Notes under the pieces: generated by a model
Database searches by the model: none
Seen by the model: the letters and a program-made list of their open reading frames with translations, nothing else
Told to the model about the DNA's origin: nothing
NCBI RefSeq assembly: GCF_003984645.1
Contig: NZ_RWKI01000001.1
Span: 434,001-498,000 of the forward strand
Reading direction: 5' to 3'
DNA: 64,000 nucleotides
Source of the DNA: Variovorax sp. MHTC-1
GTDB taxonomy: Bacteria > Pseudomonadota > Gammaproteobacteria > Burkholderiales > Burkholderiaceae_C
In this document: piece by piece, positions 8,398-19,002 of the stretch
Numbering within the stretch: the stretch's first letter is position 1
Layout: every line of letters begins with the position of its first letter
Position numbers and translations under genes: made by a program

Positions 8398-8417
8398 CGT
8401 CCGCAGGCCCCGCCGCC

Positions 8418-9260
8418 ATGTCCACCGCCCTCACGGCCGGCCTCGGCCTCAAGCCCGAACACTACGACGCCGCGCTCGCGGCGCAGGTCGAGGGCTTGTG
8501 GTTCGAGGTGCATCCCGAGAACTACATGGTGGCGGGCGGGCCGCGGCTCGGGTGGCTGGAAGCGATCCGCGCGCGCCATCCGCTGTCGCTGCACGGCGTC
8601 TCGCTCTCGCTCGCGGGCGATGCCGAGCCGGATGCCGCGCACCTCCAGCGGCTGGCGGCGCTCGCACGGCGCATCCAGCCCGCATTGATTTCCGAACATC
8701 TCGCATGGTCGGCCTGGAAGGGCCAGCACTTTCCCGACCTGCTGCCTTTTCCGCGCAGCACCGAGGCGCTGCATCGCATCGCGGCGAACATCGCGCGCAC
8801 GCAGGACGCGCTGAATACGTCGATCGCGATCGAGAACCCCTCCCACTATCTGCGCTTCGACGGGCACGAGTGGGACGAGATCGACTTCCTCGCCGAGCTC
8901 GCGCGGCGCACCGGCTGCACGCTGCTGCTCGACATCAACAACGTCCATGTGTCGGCGCGCAATCTCGGCTACTCGGCCGAGCAATGGCTCGACCGCTTTC
9001 CGCCGGCACTGGTCAGCGAGATCCATCTCGCGGGCCATGCACTCGACCCGACGCTGGGCGAGGCGCTCTTGATCGACTCGCACGACGCACCGCTCGCACA
9101 GGAGGTCTGGCGCCTCTACCGCCGCTTCATCGAGCGTGCCGGCCCCCGCCCCACGCTGATCGAGCGCGACGGCAATGTGCCGGCCTTCGATGAACTGATG
9201 GGCGAGCGCTCGCAAGCCGATGCCGAGTTGCGCCGCCTCGCGCAGGAGGTGGTGGCATGA
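8418..9260 (+). CDS. bufB: DUF692 multinuclear non-heme iron enzyme (MNIO), bufferin maturase
   Basis: 280 residues, a TIM-barrel-like MNIO. Candidate metal ligands fall in the conserved blocks: LHG (His59), SEHLAW (Glu93, His94), IENPSHY (Glu139), [10 protein letters not shown] (Asp172, His177), EIHLAGH (Glu201, His203, His207) and LIERDG (Glu249). These enzymes use two or three iron ions and oxygen to modify cysteines of the precursor peptide. The start at 8418 is chosen because the family begins close to GLGLKPEHY. An in-frame ATG at 8316 would add 34 residues encoded entirely by the intergenic repeat and is unlikely. It overlaps bufC by four bases (ATGA). Confidence 0.92.
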   Translation: MSTALTAGLGLKPEHYDAALAAQVEGLWFEVHPENYMVAGGPRLGWLEAIRARHPLSLHGVSLSLAGDAEPDAAHLQRLAALARRIQPALISEHLAWSAWKGQHFPDLLPFPRSTEALHRIAANIARTQDALNTSIAIENPSHYLRFDGHEWDEIDFLAELARRTGCTLLLDINNVHVSARNLGYSAEQWLDRFPPALVSEIHLAGHALDPTLGEALLIDSHDAPLAQEVWRLYRRFIERAGPRPTLIERDGNVPAFDELMGERSQADAELRRLAQEVVA

Positions 9261-10018
9261 GCACGCCGCTCGCGCAGTTCCAGGACGCCTTCGCCAAGGC
9301 CTTGTTCGCACCGCAGGACATCGCGGATCCTGTCTTGCGCCAGCTCGCGGCGCAGCCCGCCTTCGCGGTCTATCGCAACACCGTGATGAAAGGCTGCGTC
9401 GATGCGCTCGAAGCCAACTTTCCCGTCGTGGCGCGGCTGGTGGGCAGCGAATGGTTCCGTGCCGCGGCCGCGCTGCACGTCGCGGCCGCGCCGCCGCACG
9501 ATGGCCGGCTGATGAACTACGGCAGCGGCTTCGCCGAGTTCCTGCATAACTTCGAGCCGGCTGCCGAACTGCCCTACCTGCCCGGCGTGGCGCGCCTCGA
9601 TGCGTTGTGGTGCGAGGCCCATGCCGCGGAGGATGCGCCCGTGCTCGATGCCGCATGGCTCGCCCGCTGCGTGCCTGAGTTGCTCGCGACGCTGGTGCTC
9701 GAACTGCATCCGGCCGCGCGCTGGGCCTGGTTCGACCAGCAGCCGGTCTACAGCATCTGGGCGCGCAACCGCGCCCCCGGCGACGATGAAGAAGAGCTCG
9801 TCTGGCAAGGCGAAGGCGCATTGCTCACGCGTCCCGCCGACACCGTGGTCTGGCGCGCGATCACGAGGGCCGGCTGCGCCTTTCTCGATGCCTGCGCCGC
9901 CGGTCTGCCGCTGGCCGAAGCGGCCGAACGCGCGCTCGCCGTCGACGCCGATGCCGATCTCGCTGCCCTCCTCGAAAGCCTGCTGCGCGCGGGCGCCTTC
10001 ACCGAAAGAACACCATGA
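9257..10018 (+). CDS. bufC: DUF2063 protein, bufferin maturation partner
   Basis: 253 residues. The N-terminal half (about 5-95: [39 protein letters not shown]) is the DNA-binding-domain-like DUF2063 fold that accompanies DUF692 enzymes. The C-terminal half probably contains the RiPP recognition element-like region that presents the precursor to BufB. It is translationally coupled to bufB and overlaps the next gene by four bases. The partner role is known for the family; no catalytic residues are evident. Confidence 0.88.
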   Translation: MSTPLAQFQDAFAKALFAPQDIADPVLRQLAAQPAFAVYRNTVMKGCVDALEANFPVVARLVGSEWFRAAAALHVAAAPPHDGRLMNYGSGFAEFLHNFEPAAELPYLPGVARLDALWCEAHAAEDAPVLDAAWLARCVPELLATLVLELHPAARWAWFDQQPVYSIWARNRAPGDDEEELVWQGEGALLTRPADTVVWRAITRAGCAFLDACAAGLPLAEAAERALAVDADADLAALLESLLRAGAFTERTP

Positions 10019-10500
10019 ACTCGAACGCTACCGCCTCCAACGCCGCGAGCTCGATCGATGAGCACGGCCTTCGCGCACGCTGGAACCTGCTGGCCGAACG
10101 GCTCACACGCATCGTGCCGCACGACGTGCTGGCCCTGGCCACGCGCGTGGCCATCGCCGCGATCTTCTTTCTCTCGGGCCGCACCAAGGTCGAGGGTTTC
10201 CTCACGCTGACCGACAGCGCCTACGAACTCTTCCGCACCGAGTACAAGCTGCCGCTCGTGCCACCCGAGATCGCGGCGCACCTCGCGGCCTATGCGGAGC
10301 ACCTGTTTCCGGTGCTGCTGGTGCTGGGGTTGTTCACGCGGCTGTCGGCGCTTGCGCTCTTGGGCATGACGCTGGTGATCCAGGTCTTCGTCTATCCGGA
10401 CGCATGGCCCACGCACCTCTCGTGGGCCGCGCTGCTGCTTTACCTGGTCGGCCGAGGCGGCGGCGCGCTCTCCATCGATCGCCTGCTTCGAATCAACTAG
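10015..10500 (+). CDS. DoxX-family membrane protein of the bufferin operon
   Basis: 161 residues with four membrane helices (about 37-57, 82-103, 107-128, 132-152) and the DoxX hallmark [19 protein letters not shown] near residues 43-61. DoxX proteins often close DUF692/DUF2063 operons and are linked to redox or quinone-related membrane functions; the exact role in bufferin systems is not established. The ATGA overlap with bufC shows it is part of the operon. The N-terminal 36 residues are hydrophilic and probably cytoplasmic. Confidence 0.85.
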   Translation: MNSNATASNAASSIDEHGLRARWNLLAERLTRIVPHDVLALATRVAIAAIFFLSGRTKVEGFLTLTDSAYELFRTEYKLPLVPPEIAAHLAAYAEHLFPVLLVLGLFTRLSALALLGMTLVIQVFVYPDAWPTHLSWAALLLYLVGRGGGALSIDRLLRIN

Positions 10501-10505
10501 GCGCG

Positions 10506-10575
10506 CACGCTCCCTCACTTCGTGTGGTCGCTGCCCCCCGAGGGGGTGCAGTCCGGCTTCGGCCAGCCCGGCGCC
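10506..10575 (+). repeat. Dispersed intergenic palindromic repeat, copy b
   Basis: CTCACTTCGTGTGGTCGCTG followed by CCCCCCGAGGGGG (10533-10545) and a degenerate GGCTTCGGCCAGCCCGGCG arm. It lies just after the bufferin operon and before the pyrimidine genes. It is the most diverged copy in its right arm. Confidence 0.7.
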
Positions 10576-10635
10576 TGGCTCGTCGCTTGCCAGTCGCAGA
10601 AGCCCTCGCTACATTGTGTTTTTTGAGGGCCTGCA

Positions 10636-11952
<1,317 letters not shown>

Positions 11953-12028
11953 GCGCCGCCCGGCCGCCCGAAGGCGCGGGCCCCCTTGAGGGGGGTGGCG
12001 CCGTACACGAAGTGACAAGCCTGGGGGA
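11953..12028 (-). repeat. Dispersed intergenic palindromic repeat, copy c (inverted)
   Basis: Same unit in reverse orientation: GCCGCCCGGCCGCC, then CCCCC-TTGA-GGGGGG (11990-12005), then ACACGAAGTGACAAGCC. Its final GGGGGAG (12022-12028) lies six bases before the next ATG and serves as that gene's ribosome binding site. Confidence 0.82.
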
Positions 12029-12034
12029 GTACGA

Positions 12035-13444
12035 ATGAGCAAGGACAACTACGGGCTCGATCCCGATCGCCCCACCTCGAACGCGGCCGTGCGCCATGCC
12101 GATGCCGACGGTCATGTCGATCCGGCGCTCGAATTCGTGGCCGACACCACGCAGCCCGCGGGTGCCGCGGCCTTCCTGCGCACCACCCGGGCGGTACGCA
12201 TCCGCGCCGCCCAATTGCTGGGGCGGGCGCGCCGCGGCGAGTCTGAATGGTTCACCATCGGCGACGAGGCTGCGCTCGAAGACACCGCCCGCACCGTGGC
12301 CGAGGTGACGCGCGAACGCTACCCCTGGGACACCATCCCGTACCACAGCCGCTGGCGCCACTTCGAGGCCGGCAACGTGAACCGCCTCAAGGAACTCGAT
12401 CGGCTGCTGGGCCCCGTGGACGGGCCCCACCGCGCCCGCGCCCACATCGACCTGGTGCTGGTGAGCGTGCTGCTCGATGCCGGCGCCGGACCCGAATGGC
12501 ACTACATCGAGCCGTCCACCGGCAAGCGCTTCACGCGCTCCGAAGGCCTGGGCGTCGCCAGCTTCCACGCCTTCACGAGCGGCCTTTTCTCCTCCAACCC
12601 CGACCGCCCGCTGCAAGCCGACGCGGCCGGCCTGCGCGGCCTGGTGACCGACCGCCTGGGCGACGCCTTCCAGGTCAGCGAAGTCAATCCGATCGTGGGC
12701 CTCGCGGGCCGCGCCACGCTGCTGCGCCGGCTCGGCGAAGCCATGAGCGAACAGCCTGAGACCTTCGGCGACGACGGCCGGCCGGGCGGCATCTTCGACG
12801 CGCTGGTCAGCCCGCTGGGGCCGGCCGCGCCGCCGACGGCCGAGACCACGGCGCACGAGATCCTCTCGCTGCTGCTCGAATCGCTGTCGCGCATCTGGCC
12901 TGCCGCCAATGCGATCGACAGCCTCGCGGCCGATGGCAGCGATGCCGCCGGCGGCATCGGCTCAGGCGACCCGGCACTGGCGCTGGGCGACTGCTGGCGC
13001 CACAGCGCGGTGCGCGGGCCGGGGCTCACCAACGGCTGGATGCCCTTCCACAAGCTCTCGCAATGGCTGACCTATTCGCTGCTCGAGCCTTTCGAGTGGG
13101 CCGGCGTCAAAGTGCGCCATCTCGAGGCGCTGACCGCCTTGCCCGAGTACCGCAACGGCGGCCTCCTGCTCGACAGCGGCGTGATCGTGCCCAGGGACCC
13201 GGCCTTGCTCGAACGCACATGGAAGGTGGGCGACGAGTTCATCGTCGAATGGCGCGCGCTCACCGTCGCGCTGCTCGACGAGCTCGCGCCCCGGGTGCGC
13301 AAAGTGCTCGACCGCAGCGAAGAAGAGCTGCCGCTGGCCCGCATTCTGGAAGGCGGCACCTGGGCTGCCGGCCGGGCGATGGCACAACGCTTGCGTGGCG
13401 GTGAGCCACCCTTGCGCATCGAGAGCGACGGCACGGTCTTCTAG
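12035..13444 (+). CDS. URC4/urg3-family protein (DUF1688), uracil catabolism
   Basis: 469 residues matching the DUF1688/URC4 family throughout: [16 protein letters not shown] (about 103-118), [15 protein letters not shown] (152-166), [13 protein letters not shown], and [17 protein letters not shown] (335-351). URC4 is required for uracil breakdown by the URC pathway in yeast; its reaction is unknown and I see no motif that reveals it. It is the second gene of the URC1-URC4-upp run, which is conserved as a unit in proteobacteria. The start at 12035 has a strong GGGGGAG provided by the inverted repeat. Confidence 0.88.
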   Translation: MSKDNYGLDPDRPTSNAAVRHADADGHVDPALEFVADTTQPAGAAAFLRTTRAVRIRAAQLLGRARRGESEWFTIGDEAALEDTARTVAEVTRERYPWDTIPYHSRWRHFEAGNVNRLKELDRLLGPVDGPHRARAHIDLVLVSVLLDAGAGPEWHYIEPSTGKRFTRSEGLGVASFHAFTSGLFSSNPDRPLQADAAGLRGLVTDRLGDAFQVSEVNPIVGLAGRATLLRRLGEAMSEQPETFGDDGRPGGIFDALVSPLGPAAPPTAETTAHEILSLLLESLSRIWPAANAIDSLAADGSDAAGGIGSGDPALALGDCWRHSAVRGPGLTNGWMPFHKLSQWLTYSLLEPFEWAGVKVRHLEALTALPEYRNGGLLLDSGVIVPRDPALLERTWKVGDEFIVEWRALTVALLDELAPRVRKVLDRSEEELPLARILEGGTWAAGRAMAQRLRGGEPPLRIESDGTVF

Positions 13445-13473
13445 ACTTCTCTTTTTTTCATAACAACTCTCTC

Positions 13474-14103
<630 letters not shown>

Positions 14104-14107
14104 TGCT

Positions 14108-14205
14108 CGCCCCCAGGCTACGCGCACTTCGTGTCGCTTTGCCAACCCCCTACCGGGGGCAACACCAGCGGCCCGGCAAAGCCGGTTCCGCGGTGTTTCA
14201 CGAAG
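14108..14205 (+). repeat. Dispersed intergenic repeat, copy d, with 37-base hairpin
   Basis: The C-rich and CACTTCGTGTCGCTTTGCCA parts match the family and the central CCCCC-TACC-GGGGG hairpin is kept. The right arm differs from most copies: at 14161-14197 there is a long palindrome (AACACC, GCGG, CCGGC, loop AAA, GCCGG, CCGC, GGTGTT). An identical 37-base hairpin follows the next gene. Confidence 0.85.
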
Positions 14206-14256
14206 AGATCCAGGATCGTTCGGACCAGCGATTTTTTGCAACCTGAGGAGAAGCCC

Positions 14257-15258
14257 GTGTTCCTACGCCGTCATCTGATCATCCGTTCGGTCGCCATCGC
14301 CGCCGCGCTCGCGGCCGGTGCGCCCGGCGTTGCGCTCGCGCAGGCCAAGCTCAAGGTGGCGGCGGTCTACACCGTGCCCTTCGAGCAGCAATGGGTGGGC
14401 CGCATCCACAAGGCGCTGAAGGCTGCGGAGGCGCGCGGCGAGATCGAATACAAGGCGACCGAGAACGTCGCCAACGCCGACTACGAGCGCGTGATGCGCG
14501 AGTACGCGCAGGCCGGCAACCAGCTGATCCTCGGCGAGGTCTTCGGCGTCGAGGCAGCCGCACGCAAGGTGGCGAAGGACTTCACGAAGACGGCCTTCCT
14601 GATGGGCTCCTCGCTCAAACCGCAGGCGCCCAACTTCTCGGTCTTCGACAACTACATCCAGGAGCCGGCTTACCTCTCCGGCATGGTGGCCGGCGGCATG
14701 ACCAAGACCAACAAGATCGGCATGGTCGGCGGCTTCCCGATTCCCGAGGTCAACCGGCTGATGAACGCTTTCATGGCCGGCGCGAAGGAAACCAATCCGA
14801 AGGTGGAGTTCAGCGTGAGCTTCATCAACAGCTGGTTCGATCCGCCCAAGGCCAAGGAAGCCGCCTTCGCGATGATCGACAAGGGCGCCGACGTCATGTA
14901 CGCCGAGCGCTTCGGCGTCAGCGACGCGGCCAAGGAAAAGGGCAAGCTCGCGATCGGCAACGTGATCAATACGCAGGACAAATACCCCGACACCGTGGTC
15001 GCCTCGGCGCTCTGGAATTTCGAGCCATCGGCGGACCGTGCGATCAAGCTGGTGAAGGAAGGCAAGTTCGTGGCCGAGGACTACGGCCCGTATTCGATGA
15101 TGAAGCACAAGGGCTCCGAGCTGGCGCCGCTGGGCACCTTCGAAAAGAAGGTGCCGGCCGACATCGTCGCCAAGGTCAAGGCCAGGGAGGCCGAGATCCT
15201 TTCCGGCAAGTTCACGGTAAAAGTGGACGACGGCCAGCCGAAGTCCACGGCAAAGTGA
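14257..15258 (+). CDS. BMP/PnrA-family ABC transporter substrate-binding protein
   Basis: 333 residues. The signal peptide covers about 1-28 (FLRRHLIIRS, then an alanine-rich core ending ALAQA). The mature protein is a BMP (basic membrane protein) family binding protein, a group that binds nucleosides and nucleobases (MVAGGMTKTNKIGMVGG, YAERFGVSDAAKEKG, GPYSMM motifs). The family and its neighbours (upp, URC genes, cytosine deaminase) suggest a pyrimidine base or nucleoside as ligand. The start is a GTG at 14257 with GAGGAG six bases upstream; the longer ATG reading begins inside the repeat. Confidence 0.9.
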   Translation: MFLRRHLIIRSVAIAAALAAGAPGVALAQAKLKVAAVYTVPFEQQWVGRIHKALKAAEARGEIEYKATENVANADYERVMREYAQAGNQLILGEVFGVEAAARKVAKDFTKTAFLMGSSLKPQAPNFSVFDNYIQEPAYLSGMVAGGMTKTNKIGMVGGFPIPEVNRLMNAFMAGAKETNPKVEFSVSFINSWFDPPKAKEAAFAMIDKGADVMYAERFGVSDAAKEKGKLAIGNVINTQDKYPDTVVASALWNFEPSADRAIKLVKEGKFVAEDYGPYSMMKHKGSELAPLGTFEKKVPADIVAKVKAREAEILSGKFTVKVDDGQPKSTAK

Positions 15259-15259
15259 A

Positions 15260-15357
15260 GCTCTCCCCCAGGCTTCGCGCGCTGCGTGTCGCTGCGCCAA
15301 CCCCCTCACCGGGGGCAACACCAGCGGCCCGGCAAAGCCGGTTCCGCGGTGTTTCCC
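15260..15357 (+). repeat. Dispersed intergenic repeat, copy e, with 37-base hairpin
   Basis: Close relative of copy d: the same CTCCCCCAGGCTTCGCGCG start, CCCCC-TCACC-GGGGG hairpin, and an identical 37-base palindrome at 15317-15353. It begins two bases after the binding-protein stop codon. Confidence 0.85.
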
Positions 15358-15404
15358 GAACGAAGGCCGCCGCTGCGCGGGGCCTTTGTCCCAACTGAGA
15401 ATAA

Positions 15405-16931
15405 TTGTTGGCGACCGTCCTCTCGCTTCGGGCCATCACCAAGCGCTTCGGCACGCTGGTCGCCAACGATGCCATCTCGCTCGAACTGCGCTCCGGTGAA
15501 GTGCTGGCGCTCCTGGGCGAGAACGGCGCCGGCAAGTCCACGCTGATGTCGATCCTGTTCGGCCACTACACAGCCGACGCGGGCGAGATCGAGGCCTTCG
15601 GCCGGCCGCTCGCGCCCGGCAATCCGAAGGCGGCGCTGGCCGCGGGCGTGGGCATGGTGCACCAGCACTTCACGCTGGCGGACAACTTGAGCGTGCTCGA
15701 CAACGTGATGATAGGCACCGAGCCGCTGTGGCAGGGCTTCTCGCGGCGCAGTGCGGCGCGTGCCAGGCTGCTCGAAGTTTCGCGGCGCTTCGGCCTGCCG
15801 GTGCAGCCGGACGCAACGATCGGCAGCCTCTCGGTCGGCGAGCGGCAGCGCGTCGAGATCCTCAAGGCGCTGTACCGCGGCGCGCGCATCCTGATCCTCG
15901 ACGAGCCCACCGCCGTGCTGACGCCGCAGGAGAGCGAGGCGCTGTTCCGCACACTGGCGCAGATGGTGGCGCAGGGCCTGTCGATCATCTTCATCAGTCA
16001 CAAGCTGGCCGAGGTGCTGCGCGTGTCGCATCGCATCGCGGTGCTGCGCGGCGGCAAGCTGGTAGCCCAAGCGCGCACCTCCGAGACCACGCAGGCGCAG
16101 CTCGCGCAGTGGATGGTCGGCCATGCGATCGAAGGCGTGGTGCGCAGCCCGGCGCGGCAGGTGGGCGACGCGGTCTGCGTGCTGGACCATGTGCAAACGG
16201 CAGGCAGCGGTCACGACCGGCTGACGGATGTGACGCTCACCCTCAGGGCCGGCGAGATCACGGCGATCGCGGGCGTTTCGGGCAATGGCCAGGTCGCGCT
16301 GGCGGAGCTGCTCTGCGGCACGCGCCGCGCCACCGGCGGCACGGCTCAGCTGATGGGACGTGCCTTGCCGGCATCGCCTGCGCGGCTGGTCCAGCGCAGC
16401 GTGGCGCGCATCCCGGAAGACCGGCACGCGGTCGGCGTGGTGGGCGACCTGCCGGTGTGGGAAAACGCAGTGTCCGAGCGTCTACGCAGCACGGCCTTCT
16501 CGCGCTGGCTGTGGGTGCGGCGCGCTGGCGCACGCGCGCATGCGCGGCGCATCGAGAAAGCCTACGACGTGCGCGGCGCCGGGCTCGAATCGCCTGCGCG
16601 CTCGCTCTCGGGTGGCAACATGCAGAAGCTGATCCTCGGGCGGGCACTGCTGGCGCCCGATGCGCCGAAGAGCCATGGCAAGACCGGGCGCCTGATCGTG
16701 GCGCACCAGCCGACCTGGGGCCTGGACGTCGGCGCCGTCGCCTATGTGCAGCAGCAACTGATCGCGGCGCGCGATGCCGGCGCCGCGGTGCTCTTGATCT
16801 CCGACGATCTCGACGAGGTGCTCGCGCTGGGCGACCGCGTGGCCGTGATGCACGGCGGCCAGCTCGGCGAGCCGCGGCCGGCCTCGGCCTGGACGCGCGA
16901 AGCCATCGGCTTGGCGATGGCCGGTTCATGA
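15405..16931 (+). CDS. Nucleoside/nucleobase-type ABC transporter ATP-binding protein (tandem)
   Basis: 508 residues with two ABC domains, as in the NupA/BmpB/RbsA-like family. The N-terminal domain has Walker A GENGAGKST, Q-loop VHQHFTL, signature LSVGERQRVEI and Walker B ILILDEPTA. The C-terminal domain has a degenerate Walker A (GVSGNGQ), signature LSGGNMQKLILGRAL and the family-typical GLDVGAV after a modified Walker B (RLIVAHQPTWGLD). Energises uptake with the two permeases that follow. There is no ATG; the frame can start at TTG 15405 or TTG 15408, both behind a weak GAGAA, so initiation may be limiting. Confidence 0.9.
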   Translation: MLATVLSLRAITKRFGTLVANDAISLELRSGEVLALLGENGAGKSTLMSILFGHYTADAGEIEAFGRPLAPGNPKAALAAGVGMVHQHFTLADNLSVLDNVMIGTEPLWQGFSRRSAARARLLEVSRRFGLPVQPDATIGSLSVGERQRVEILKALYRGARILILDEPTAVLTPQESEALFRTLAQMVAQGLSIIFISHKLAEVLRVSHRIAVLRGGKLVAQARTSETTQAQLAQWMVGHAIEGVVRSPARQVGDAVCVLDHVQTAGSGHDRLTDVTLTLRAGEITAIAGVSGNGQVALAELLCGTRRATGGTAQLMGRALPASPARLVQRSVARIPEDRHAVGVVGDLPVWENAVSERLRSTAFSRWLWVRRAGARAHARRIEKAYDVRGAGLESPARSLSGGNMQKLILGRALLAPDAPKSHGKTGRLIVAHQPTWGLDVGAVAYVQQQLIAARDAGAAVLLISDDLDEVLALGDRVAVMHGGQLGEPRPASAWTREAIGLAMAGS

Positions 16932-16932
16932 G

Positions 16933-17010
16933 CGCAGCGCCGGGCCGCCCCAAGCGAGCTCGCGCCCCCTCCGGAGGCAGCGAGGACACGCAGTGCCGAG
17001 CGTGGGGGCC
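16933..17010 (-). repeat. Dispersed intergenic palindromic repeat, copy f (inverted)
   Basis: Reverse-oriented copy: GCGCCGGGCCGCCCCAAGCG, then CCCCCT-CC-GGAGG (16965-16977), GGACACGCAGTGCCGAGCG, ending TGGGGGCC. The G-run at 17004-17008 lies eight bases before the ATG of the permease gene and probably helps ribosome binding. Confidence 0.8.
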
Positions 17011-17016
17011 ACATCC

Positions 17017-18078
17017 ATGAGGCTGGAGCGTCGTCATGAAATATCTCGCGCGGCCCTGGTGCTCGCGCCCTTCGGCGCGGTCGTGTTCACCATGCTGGTC
17101 AGCGCGCTGCTGGTGCTCTGGGCCGGCGCACCGGTAGGCCGCACCTACGCCCTGCTGCTGCAAGGCGGCTTCGGTTCGGTGTTCGCCTGGAGCGAAACGC
17201 TGACGCGCGCCATTCCGCTGGTCCTTACGGGGCTGGCCGCCACCGTGGCCTTCAAGGCCCGGCTCTTCAACATCGGCGCCGAGGGCCAGCTCTACGGCGG
17301 CGCGCTCGCGGCCGTGGCCGTCGGCGGGCTGCATGGCGGCACCGGCTTCGCGCTCCCGACCTGGCTGCTGTTCCCGCTGATGATGGGCGCGGCTGCGACC
17401 GTCGGCGCCCTGCTGCTGCTCGGACCGGCGCTGATGAAGAACAAGCTCGGCGTCGACGAGGTGGTGACCACGCTGCTCTTCAACTTCATCGTGCTGCTCG
17501 GCGTCTCGGCGATGCTCGACGGGCCGATGAAGGACCCGACGGCGATGGGCTGGCCGCAGAGCGTGTCGCTGCAGCCCGAGCTCGAACTCGGCCGGCTGAT
17601 CGCGCAGACCCGCGTGCACACCGGCCTGTTGTGGGCCGGCGCGCTGGCTGTTTTGGTCTGGGTGCTGTTCAAGTACACGGTGATCGGCTTCGACATCCGT
17701 GCGACCGGCGCGAATGCGCGCGCTGCCGCCTTTGCGGGCGTGCCGGTCACGCGCACCGTCGTGCTGGTGGCGCTGCTTTCGGGCGCGCTGGCCGGGCTGG
17801 CGGGCGCGATCGAGGTGGCGGGCCGCACCAGCTACGTCACGCTCGACATGTCGCCGGGCTACGGCTACAGCGGCATCGTGATCGCGATGCTGGCCGGGCT
17901 GCATCCCCTGGGCGTGCTGGCGGCGGGCGTGTTCGTCGCCGGCGTCCTGGTGGGCGCCGACACCATGAGCCGCGCGATCGGCGTGCCGACCTACATCGCC
18001 GACGTGATCGTGGCGGCCTCGCTGATCGCGGTGCTGGTGGCGACCTTGCTCACGCAATACCGGGCGCGATGGAGATGA
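17017..18078 (+). CDS. ABC transporter permease (BMP-type nucleoside/nucleobase importer)
   Basis: 353 residues, about nine membrane helices. The conserved FKARLFNIGAEGQLYGG (about 88-104) and the EVVTTLLFNFI block identify the NupB/BmpC-type permease of the branched-chain/ribose permease superfamily. It forms the membrane channel with the next gene product. The ATG at 17017 was chosen over an in-frame start at 16993 because the latter lies within the inverted repeat. The end overlaps the second permease gene. Confidence 0.9.
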   Translation: MRLERRHEISRAALVLAPFGAVVFTMLVSALLVLWAGAPVGRTYALLLQGGFGSVFAWSETLTRAIPLVLTGLAATVAFKARLFNIGAEGQLYGGALAAVAVGGLHGGTGFALPTWLLFPLMMGAAATVGALLLLGPALMKNKLGVDEVVTTLLFNFIVLLGVSAMLDGPMKDPTAMGWPQSVSLQPELELGRLIAQTRVHTGLLWAGALAVLVWVLFKYTVIGFDIRATGANARAAAFAGVPVTRTVVLVALLSGALAGLAGAIEVAGRTSYVTLDMSPGYGYSGIVIAMLAGLHPLGVLAAGVFVAGVLVGADTMSRAIGVPTYIADVIVAASLIAVLVATLLTQYRARWR

Positions 18079-18998
18079 GCGACATCGCCGACATCCTGTC
18101 GAACGCCTCGTTCTGGGTCGCGGTGCTGCGCATCGCCACGCCGCTGATCTTCGGCACGCTGGGCGTGCTGCTGTGCGAGCGCGCGGGCGTGCTGAACCTC
18201 GGCATCGAAGGAATCATGGTTGCGGGCGCCTTCGCCGGCTGGCTCGCCGTGTATGCCGGAGCGCCGCTGTGGATCGGCGTCGCGGTGGCCGCGCTGACGG
18301 GCGCGGTCTTCGGCCTGCTGCATGCCTTTCTCACCGTCGGGCTCGCGCTGTCGCAGCATGTGTCGGGCCTCGGCATCACGCTGCTGGCGACGGCGCTCAG
18401 CTACTACGGCTACCGCGTGAGCTTTCCGAAGGTGAACACGCCGCCGACAGTGACGCCCTTCGCGCCGATGGAGTGGCTGCATGTCCCGGTGCTCGATGCG
18501 CAGACGCCGCTCACGCTGTTCGCCCTCTTGCTGGTGCCGGTGCTCGCGTACATCCTGTACCGCACGCCGCTGGGCCTGGCGCTGCGCATGGTCGGCGAGA
18601 ACCCGCAGGCGGCGGAGGGCCAGGGCGTCTCGGTGGCCGCCACGCGCAGCGGCGCCATCGTCGCCGGCTCGGCGCTGATGGGCGTGGCGGGTTCCTTCCT
18701 CACGCTATCGGCCTTCAACGCCTTTTTCTTCAACATGGTCAACGGCCGCGGCTGGATCTGCGTGGCGCTGGTGGTGTTCGCCTCCTGGCGGCCCGGCAAG
18801 GCCCTGCTGGGCGCGCTGCTCTTCGCTTTTTTCGACGCGCTGCAACTGCGGCTGCAACAATCGGGCGATGCCGTGCTGCCCTACCAGCTCTACCTGATGC
18901 TTCCCTATGTGCTGTCGATCGTGGCACTGGTGCTGGTGGCGCGCAGGGCCAGCTATCCACAAGCCCTCATGAAGCCGTACCGCAAAGGCGAACGCTGA
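18069..18998 (+). CDS. ABC transporter permease, second subunit (BMP-type importer)
   Basis: 309 residues, about nine membrane helices, with the paired-permease motif LLCERAGVLNLGIEGIMVAGAFAG (split: LLCERAGVLNLGIEG, then IMVAGAF; about 37-58) and NPQAAEGQGVSVA in the cytoplasmic loop. It completes the importer. Two in-frame starts are possible: ATG 18069, or ATG 18075 in an ATGA overlap with the stop of the first permease; the difference is two residues. The deaminase gene follows four bases after its stop. Confidence 0.9.
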   Translation: MEMSDIADILSNASFWVAVLRIATPLIFGTLGVLLCERAGVLNLGIEGIMVAGAFAGWLAVYAGAPLWIGVAVAALTGAVFGLLHAFLTVGLALSQHVSGLGITLLATALSYYGYRVSFPKVNTPPTVTPFAPMEWLHVPVLDAQTPLTLFALLLVPVLAYILYRTPLGLALRMVGENPQAAEGQGVSVAATRSGAIVAGSALMGVAGSFLTLSAFNAFFFNMVNGRGWICVALVVFASWRPGKALLGALLFAFFDALQLRLQQSGDAVLPYQLYLMLPYVLSIVALVLVARRASYPQALMKPYRKGER

Positions 18999-19002
18999 AG
19001 CC

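Noticed and set aside
8316..8417. N-terminal extension of BufB from ATG 8316
   Set aside because: The added residues are encoded by the dispersed repeat and do not match the family N-terminus.
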